Assembly: GCF_016623615.1 (NCBI RefSeq)
Contig: NZ_JAEHFX010000007.1
Coordinates: forward strand, 1-64,000
Length of the DNA: 64,000 nt
Source: Adhaeribacter terrigena
Lineage (GTDB): Bacteria; Bacteroidota; Bacteroidia; Cytophagales; Hymenobacteraceae
Direction: 5' to 3'
In this document: piece after piece, positions 59,172 through 64,000 of the stretch
Numbering within the stretch: the stretch's first letter is position 1
Layout: every line of letters starts with the position of its first letter
Position numbers and translations under genes: made by a program
Notes under the pieces: generated by a model
Told to the model about the DNA's origin: nothing
Databases searched by the model: none
The model's input: the letters and a program-made list of their open reading frames with translations, nothing else

Positions 59172-60689
59172 CTATTGCAGCTTCGTGAATTTCAGGGTTT
59201 GAATGGTTTTGCTTTCTGTAATCAGTTTGGCTACGTAAGTTCCGGCGGCATGTTTACCGGCATTTTCCCAGGTAATTGAATGTTCAGCAGAAGCAGTTTT
59301 GGGTATTGCAATTTCGTCTATCTGCTGACCTAGTAAGTTATAAATAAAAATACTTTCGGCTTTGGTCACAGAACTTATTCTAAAATTTACTTTAACAGTA
59401 AAAGGGTTGGGATAAACCTGAAAGCTTGCCGCCCCAAAGCAATCCGAGGTAATACCCGTAATATTTCTAACCCGGATCCCGTAAGTATTCGTGAAAGTAC
59501 CCGGATAAGGGCAGGCCCCATCTATGGCGCTTACGTTAAAGTAATAGGGCTCATCCCGAACATCTGCGGAAGTTGGGGTCCAGCTTATCTGCCCTGAATT
59601 CGGACTTTGTCCGGGCGTTGAAGTAAAGGTGGCTTGGGATATTATATTCTGAATATTCGAAACCAGTGAAATAATATTTGATGCATCTAAATCGGAAGCA
59701 CTGAAATCCAGCGTTATTGTAGCCCCCGGATTCACATCGATGTAAGTATTCGGAGCGATAATCGAACCGTTTCGGGTAGCCGTAAGGGCGGGGGTATTAT
59801 TCGGATCGCTGAATACGTTTACCATAATACAGCGTTGGATAGTACCGATCAAAGTCATCTGCCCGCTGATTTTCCGATATTCTTCTACTTCCAGCCCAAC
59901 CATGTATTTATTTTCTGTTGCCCCGAGGCCGGCCGTAGCATTATAAGCGGTTGGTTTAAAAGTAATATTACCGGTGCGGGAATTCAGGGATAATGCCGGG
60001 CTGGCAGTAATGGGATCTAAATAGGTAAAACCTGGTGCATAGCCGGCCCACGGACCAAGTGACTGGAGATTATAAACAAGCGAATCACCATCCATATCTA
60101 TGGCAGCTGTGCTATAACTTATTAGTTGGTTTACATTTGCAAAAATAACTGGGGGGTTAATAAATTTAGGCGCCCTATTTATCATACCTGCTGATACTTT
60201 ATTTAAAGCTATTGGCTCTATAGCATAAGTCCCCCCCATATTGGCTGCTTCAAAATTACCGAAACCAGTTACCCCAAATTTGGTTTGCAAAGTATGTAAA
60301 CCTGGAGCCGCTATATTGGCTTTGGGTGTGAACGTAAACTTAACTTCAGCATTCTGGTAATTAAGCGGCCCGGTAGATGTACAAGCTGCTGTAACTGACG
60401 AACAAAAAGGATTCCCAAAACTCACGATTGGATTCCATGAATAAGTGTCGTATACCGGCGAACCATTATCGAGCGTATAAGCAACCGGACCTGTCTGGAA
60501 ACTACCAGGAACCGGATTGCAATTCCGATATAAATTAAATGTAAAACCATGGTCTACCAAGTTAGACGCCGGGGCAGCATAATCATGATAAACAAAATCG
60601 TACCCTTGGGCAAAACTTTTACCGGAACTTAGAAGCAAAGGTAGCAAAAGCAGGGCTTTTAAAATCTTTGTTTGGAAATCAGATCTCAT
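59172..60689 (-). CDS. Secreted surface paralogue 7 (diverged), T9SS type A C-terminal domain
   Basis: 505 residues with a signal peptide (LKALLLLPLLLSSGKSFA). The ATHxxG head is absent, replaced by GYDFVYHDYAAPASNLVDHGFTF; the later parts match the family: DMDGDSLVYNL near 200, block KYMVGLEVEEYRKISGQM, Ig-like domain (QSPNSGQISWTPTSADVRDEPYYF) and type A sorting domain (VYPNPFTVKVNFRIS, GTYVAKLITES, QTLKFTKLQ). Unlike the other six it has no GGCAAC-type promoter, so it may be under different control; a TTTCAA-n-TTGAAA palindrome lies at about 60768-60780. Confidence 0.84.
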   Translation of the reverse strand: MRSDFQTKILKALLLLPLLLSSGKSFAQGYDFVYHDYAAPASNLVDHGFTFNLYRNCNPVPGSFQTGPVAYTLDNGSPVYDTYSWNPIVSFGNPFCSSVTAACTSTGPLNYQNAEVKFTFTPKANIAAPGLHTLQTKFGVTGFGNFEAANMGGTYAIEPIALNKVSAGMINRAPKFINPPVIFANVNQLISYSTAAIDMDGDSLVYNLQSLGPWAGYAPGFTYLDPITASPALSLNSRTGNITFKPTAYNATAGLGATENKYMVGLEVEEYRKISGQMTLIGTIQRCIMVNVFSDPNNTPALTATRNGSIIAPNTYIDVNPGATITLDFSASDLDASNIISLVSNIQNIISQATFTSTPGQSPNSGQISWTPTSADVRDEPYYFNVSAIDGACPYPGTFTNTYGIRVRNITGITSDCFGAASFQVYPNPFTVKVNFRISSVTKAESIFIYNLLGQQIDEIAIPKTASAEHSITWENAGKHAAGTYVAKLITESKTIQTLKFTKLQ

Positions 60690-60824
60690 TTGGGGGAAGT
60701 TGGTGTTAGAATTTAAAATATCCTTTTTGATAAAATATCATTTTAATCAGGCTGCAAGGTGTTAATTTCAACTTGAAATACCTAACACTACACGATTAAT
60801 CTTTAGAAAACCCGCATAAATAAC

Positions 60825-60856
60825 AAAGCCTCCCCGAATTGCTTCAGAGAGGCTTT
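60825..60856 (-). terminator. Intrinsic terminator of lpdA
   Basis: AAAGCCTC and GAGGCTTT around a partly paired loop, downstream of the lpdA stop and its 29-bp element. Confidence 0.7.
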
Positions 60857-60858
60857 AG

Positions 60859-60887
60859 ACTTTTTCGGGCTGAAACCCTAGCGTTTT
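60859..60887 (+). repeat. 29-bp bipartite element
   Basis: ACTTTTT-N13-TAGCGTTTT; consensus-perfect copy whose last base touches the lpdA stop codon. Confidence 0.88.
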
Positions 60888-62278
60888 TACAGGTGAATCA
60901 CTTCGCCGTAAGCAGCAGCGGTAGCTTCCATAATGGCTTCGCTCATGGTTGGGTGCGGGTGAACGGCTTTGATGATCTCGTGGCCGGTCGTTTCCAGTTT
61001 GCGGGCAACTACCACTTCGGCAATCATTTCAGTTACGTTCGCGCCGATCATGTGTGCGCCTAACCATTCGCCGTATTTGGCATCGAAAATTACTTTTACG
61101 AAACCGTCTTTGGCACCGGCGGCGCTGGCTTTACCACTGGCCGAGAACGGGAATTTACCTACTTTAATTTCGCGGCCCTGGGCTTTGGCTTCTTTCTCGG
61201 TTAAACCTACCGAAGCAATTTCCGGGGAGCAATACGTACAGCCCGGGATGTTGCCATAATCCAACGGTTCCGGGTGGTGACCGGCAATCGCTTCCACGCA
61301 GATAATGCCTTCAGCAGAAGCAACGTGCGCTAAAGCAGGACCTTTTACGATGTCGCCGATGGCGTAAACGCCGTCCATGTTGGTTTTGTAGAAATCGTCT
61401 ACTAATACGCGGCCTTTTTCGGTTTTAATGCCCATTTCTTCCAGCCCTAAACCTTCCAGGTTTGTCTGGATACCTACGGCTGAAAGTACAATGTCGGCTT
61501 CAATAACCTGTTCGCCTTTGGCGGTTTTCACGTTCACTTTACAGCCTTCGCCTTTGGTATCTACGCTGGTAACTTCGGAAGAAACCATGATATCGATGCC
61601 GGCTTTTTTCAGCGATTTTTCGAGTTGTTTTGATACGTCTTCGTCTTCTACCGGCACAATGTTCGGCATGAATTCTACGATGGTAACTTTAGTACCCAGG
61701 GCGTTATAGAAGTAAGCGAACTCCACGCCGATGGCACCGGAACCAACTACAACCATTGATTTTGGCTGGTTTTCCAGCACCATGGCCTGGCGGTAACCGA
61801 TGATCTTTTTGCCATCGATCGGCAGGTTTGGCAACTCGCGCGAACGGGCGCCGGTTGCTAAAATAATATGGTTGGCTTCTACAATCTCTTTCTTGCCTTC
61901 GTTGGTAACTTCCACTTTGCCTTTGCCGGTAACTTTACCGAAACCAACGATATGATCGATTTTGTTTTTGCGGAATAAAAACTGGATGCCTTTGCTCATG
62001 CCGCCGGCAACGCCTCTTGAGCGTTCCACCACGGCTTTAAAATCTACTGAAGCATCGGAAACGTTGATGCCGTAATCTTTGGCGTGCGTTAAATATTCGT
62101 AAACCTGGGCACTTTTCAGCAACGCTTTGGTCGGGATACAACCCCAGTTCAGGCAGATACCGCCTAATTCCGCTTTCTCTACCACGCCTACTTTCATGCC
62201 TAACTGCGACGCGCGGATAGCCGCCACGTAACCGCCCGGACCGCTGCCAATAACTACTAAATCGTATTTCGATGCCAT
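60887..62278 (-). CDS. lpdA: Dihydrolipoyl dehydrogenase
   Basis: 463 residues. FAD site GSGPGG (11-16), redox-active disulfide GGICLNWGCIPTK (C42, C47), NAD site VVGSGAIGVEFA near 178-189, second FAD motif VYAIGDIVKGPALAHVASAEG, and the catalytic His-Glu in HPHPTMSEA near the C-terminus. The E3 subunit of pyruvate, 2-oxoglutarate or branched-chain dehydrogenase complexes and of glycine cleavage. It stands alone, away from E1/E2 genes, as is common in Bacteroidota. A textbook promoter lies just upstream. Confidence 0.96.
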   Translation of the reverse strand: MASKYDLVVIGSGPGGYVAAIRASQLGMKVGVVEKAELGGICLNWGCIPTKALLKSAQVYEYLTHAKDYGINVSDASVDFKAVVERSRGVAGGMSKGIQFLFRKNKIDHIVGFGKVTGKGKVEVTNEGKKEIVEANHIILATGARSRELPNLPIDGKKIIGYRQAMVLENQPKSMVVVGSGAIGVEFAYFYNALGTKVTIVEFMPNIVPVEDEDVSKQLEKSLKKAGIDIMVSSEVTSVDTKGEGCKVNVKTAKGEQVIEADIVLSAVGIQTNLEGLGLEEMGIKTEKGRVLVDDFYKTNMDGVYAIGDIVKGPALAHVASAEGIICVEAIAGHHPEPLDYGNIPGCTYCSPEIASVGLTEKEAKAQGREIKVGKFPFSASGKASAAGAKDGFVKVIFDAKYGEWLGAHMIGANVTEMIAEVVVARKLETTGHEIIKAVHPHPTMSEAIMEATAAAYGEVIHL

Positions 62279-62303
62279 AATTTCTGGATTAATATTTTGC
62301 GGG

Positions 62304-62334
62304 CAAAGCTAAGGGAAATCGGGGATTTCGCAAA
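62304..62334 (-). promoter_or_regulatory. Bacteroidota housekeeping promoter of lpdA
   Basis: TTTG (62331-62334), 19 bp, TAGCTTTG (62304-62311): a full match to TTTG-N19-TAnnTTTG, 26 bp before the start codon. Confidence 0.78.
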
Positions 62335-62428
62335 ACCGGAGAATTGTTGATTGCTGATTGTTAATTGTTGGGTGGTTAATTGGTATTGAGAACGGGTTTT
62401 AAAGTAGCGTGTTGTTTTCAGGCGCTAT

Positions 62429-62457
62429 ACTTTTAGCCCGAAAAACCATAGCATTTT
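62429..62457 (+). repeat. 29-bp bipartite element
   Basis: ACTTTTA-N13-TAGCATTTT, 35 bp upstream of the zinc-ribbon-like gene. Confidence 0.65.
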
Positions 62458-62492
62458 TACACTTCCGGTTTTTTTCGTAACTTCCTGTAATT

Positions 62493-63308
62493 ATGGCAAA
62501 AGTAAAATTACAAATAAACGTTCCGGAGCCCTGCGAACAGGACTGGAACGCGATGATTCCGCAAGGCAACGGACGGTTTTGCGACGTTTGCCAGAAATGC
62601 GTGATCGATTTCAGCACCAAATCCGACCGGGAAGTAATTGAAATTTTCAGCCGCAGCAATAATAAAGTTTGCGGACGTTTCCGGGAAGATCAATTAAACC
62701 GGAATCTGATCTTGCCGCAACAGGCCCTCATTTCCGGCTGGCGCTTGTTTGCCCTGACTTTTGGAGCTCTTTTCGCTACCGATCTTGCACATGCCCAAAC
62801 CACCAAGCCGAAACAAGCTGTACTGAAAAACTATACTTCTGCCAAACCTGCGCAGCAAAACTGCAAATTCCTGATGATCAGCGGAACCGTAAAAAACCGT
62901 TACGGCGAACCATTGAAAGAAGCGTTTATCGGCTTAAAAAATAAACCCGGCATTCTGGCTTATACAGATAGCTCTGGAAATTTCCGGTTCAAACTTCCGG
63001 AAAACTGGATCACCAATTCGAAGCAAAAACGGGTAATTTTAACGTTCAGCCGCACGGGATATCATTTATATGAACAGCCGGTTTCCACGCTCAAAAATCA
63101 CAGGTTTGCCATTACGCTGGATGCTTTGCCGGAAGAAATGAAAAAGGAAGAAAATGTGGCTGAAATTACAGCTTATGAACCGCCGGTAATTGGCCCTGAA
63201 AAAATTAGCACAATTATTACTGGAGAAATTCTTCGTATTCCAACAAGAATAATTGTTACTTCGAAAGACGACAGCTACTACAAAATGAAGCACGACCTGA
63301 AAGATTAA
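62493..63308 (+). CDS. Membrane protein with CxxC N-domain and carboxypeptidase-regulatory-like domain
   Basis: 271 residues. The N-terminus (EPCEQDWNAM, GRFCDVCQKCVIDFST, residues 11-50) is a cysteine pattern common at the start of many uncharacterised Bacteroidota proteins, probably cytoplasmic and metal- or redox-binding. One hydrophobic helix (about 80-100, GWRLFALTFGALFATDLAHA) is followed by an exported CarboxypepD_reg-like beta domain (SGTVKNRYGEPLKEAFIGLKN, TDSSGNFRFKLP). Some relatives look like sensors linking envelope to cytoplasm; here function is unknown. Its 3' end overlaps the convergent protease gene by 4 bp. Confidence 0.78.
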   Translation: MAKVKLQINVPEPCEQDWNAMIPQGNGRFCDVCQKCVIDFSTKSDREVIEIFSRSNNKVCGRFREDQLNRNLILPQQALISGWRLFALTFGALFATDLAHAQTTKPKQAVLKNYTSAKPAQQNCKFLMISGTVKNRYGEPLKEAFIGLKNKPGILAYTDSSGNFRFKLPENWITNSKQKRVILTFSRTGYHLYEQPVSTLKNHRFAITLDALPEEMKKEENVAEITAYEPPVIGPEKISTIITGEILRIPTRIIVTSKDDSYYKMKHDLKD

Positions 63309-64000
63309 ATTCTTCGTTTCAGGGTAACTTCTGCATAGATCAATTGCCCGTCGCGTTTTAAAAGCAAATTCATCTTCCGGTCAGGATAGGAATGAAAAAT
63401 GCGGCTGATCTCGGTTAGGGTATAAGACGAAGCGGAATGAAGGTCCAGCGAAAGCAGTTCATCGCCGGGGAGAATGCCGGCTTCCGCGGCGGCAGAATTT
63501 TCGTGTACATTTGTAACGCGGTAAGTCCGGTATTTTGGCGGAACGGCAACCAGGTCGATGCCACACATATCGTATTCAAAAGGCCGGGCCAGCGAAATAC
63601 GGTTACGTAAATAAAGTTTTTGGTGCGGGTAATCGAAAATAACGGAAAACCGCTTGAATAATTCCAGACCCAGACTGCCGTTCCGGGAAACGGTGGTTTT
63701 GGCCTGAATATCCGCCGAATCGGGAAAAGAAGCCAGCACTGCATTTACGGTATAGCGCCCCAGTTTTAGCGCCGGAATGCGGCCCAGAAAACCACTAACG
63801 CTGCCCGCCAAACCTACGCCCAAATGCGAACGCAATACTTTTTCCGGTAATTTAATTCGTTTATCGGAGCTGCAATCCAAAGACAAGGCAAAGCCGGCGC
63901 CGGTGTCGAGCAGGAGTTTTACGGGTACTTTTCCGGCGTCAGTTTCTATTTCGGTTTGCAGGTAAGGTTTGTTTCCTTCCAGTTTCAAGGGCAAGGCTTC
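63305..64000 (-). CDS. Aspartyl protease-like protein with PDZ domain (partial)
   Basis: The 5' end lies beyond the window; at least 231 codons are present. A retropepsin-like half-domain has the DTGAG motif (LLLDTGAGFALSL), a flap region (VGLAGSVSGFLGRIPALKLGRYTV) and GSLGLELFKRFSVIFDYPHQKLYLR. A PDZ domain follows at the C-terminus (AEAGILPGDELLSLDL). This pairing is frequent in Bacteroidota exported proteins of unknown role. A signal peptide would be expected in the missing part. Confidence 0.82.
   Translation of the reverse strand, partial: EALPLKLEGNKPYLQTEIETDAGKVPVKLLLDTGAGFALSLDCSSDKRIKLPEKVLRSHLGVGLAGSVSGFLGRIPALKLGRYTVNAVLASFPDSADIQAKTTVSRNGSLGLELFKRFSVIFDYPHQKLYLRNRISLARPFEYDMCGIDLVAVPPKYRTYRVTNVHENSAAAEAGILPGDELLSLDLHSASSYTLTEISRIFHSYPDRKMNLLLKRDGQLIYAEVTLKRRI

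Noticed and set aside
375-62457. CRISPR array reading of the recurrent 29-mer
   Set aside because: Copies are dispersed over the whole window in both orientations, their middles vary, there are no regular spacers and no cas genes.

Overview
The window reads as chromosome of a Bacteroidota bacterium, most likely Cytophagales and plausibly Hymenobacteraceae. The evidence is a TonB receptor/DUF4249 pair, many secreted proteins with type IX secretion (T9SS) C-terminal sorting domains, TAnnTTTG-type promoters, and weak or absent Shine-Dalgarno sequences. I see no rRNA, tRNA, CRISPR array, prophage or intact insertion sequence.

Layout. 0.5-16 kb is mostly housekeeping and accessory genes: amino-acid permease, TauE-type exporter, sbcD-sbcC, methyltransferase, DUF4385 protein, secreted nuclease, universal stress protein, HNH protein, MFS transporter, secreted alpha/beta hydrolase, thioredoxin. 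16.5-21 kb is a three-gene minus-strand unit: arylsulfatase, BASS-type symporter, SulP transporter. 21.3-22 kb holds a decayed thioredoxin fragment and an AT-rich small membrane-protein gene between two attC-like sites. 22-30 kb is an NtrC-type regulator and its histidine kinase, divergent from a MacA/MacB-like efflux operon. That operon has a sigma-54-like promoter and three upstream dyads. 30-42 kb carries an M61 peptidase, a TonB receptor with its DUF4249 lipoprotein, purine nucleoside phosphorylase, SppA, RarA and an EamA transporter. 60.9-64 kb has lpdA, a zinc-ribbon-like membrane protein and a truncated aspartyl protease/PDZ gene.

The most striking part is 42.5-60.7 kb, all on the minus strand. 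It holds an ECF sigma factor gene. Overlapping it by 11 bp is an anti-sigma-like membrane protein that ends in a T9SS type B (gliding-motility) sorting domain. There are also eight large secreted paralogues and one 76-residue secreted protein. Reading the intergenic regions, I find nine copies of GGCAAC-N17/18-YGAMYT or TGTCTK. Two lie in tandem before the sigma gene, six before the large paralogues, and one before the small gene. I read this as a self-regulated ECF regulon that controls a family of cell-surface proteins and is sensed through an anti-sigma factor carrying its own export/attachment signal.

A second signal spans the whole window: a rigid 29-bp bipartite element, ACTTTTT-N13-TA[G/C]CGTTTT, in about 40 copies, nearly all intergenic. 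Many copies lie between a stop codon and an intrinsic terminator, in a fixed orientation. I do not recognise it as a described element.
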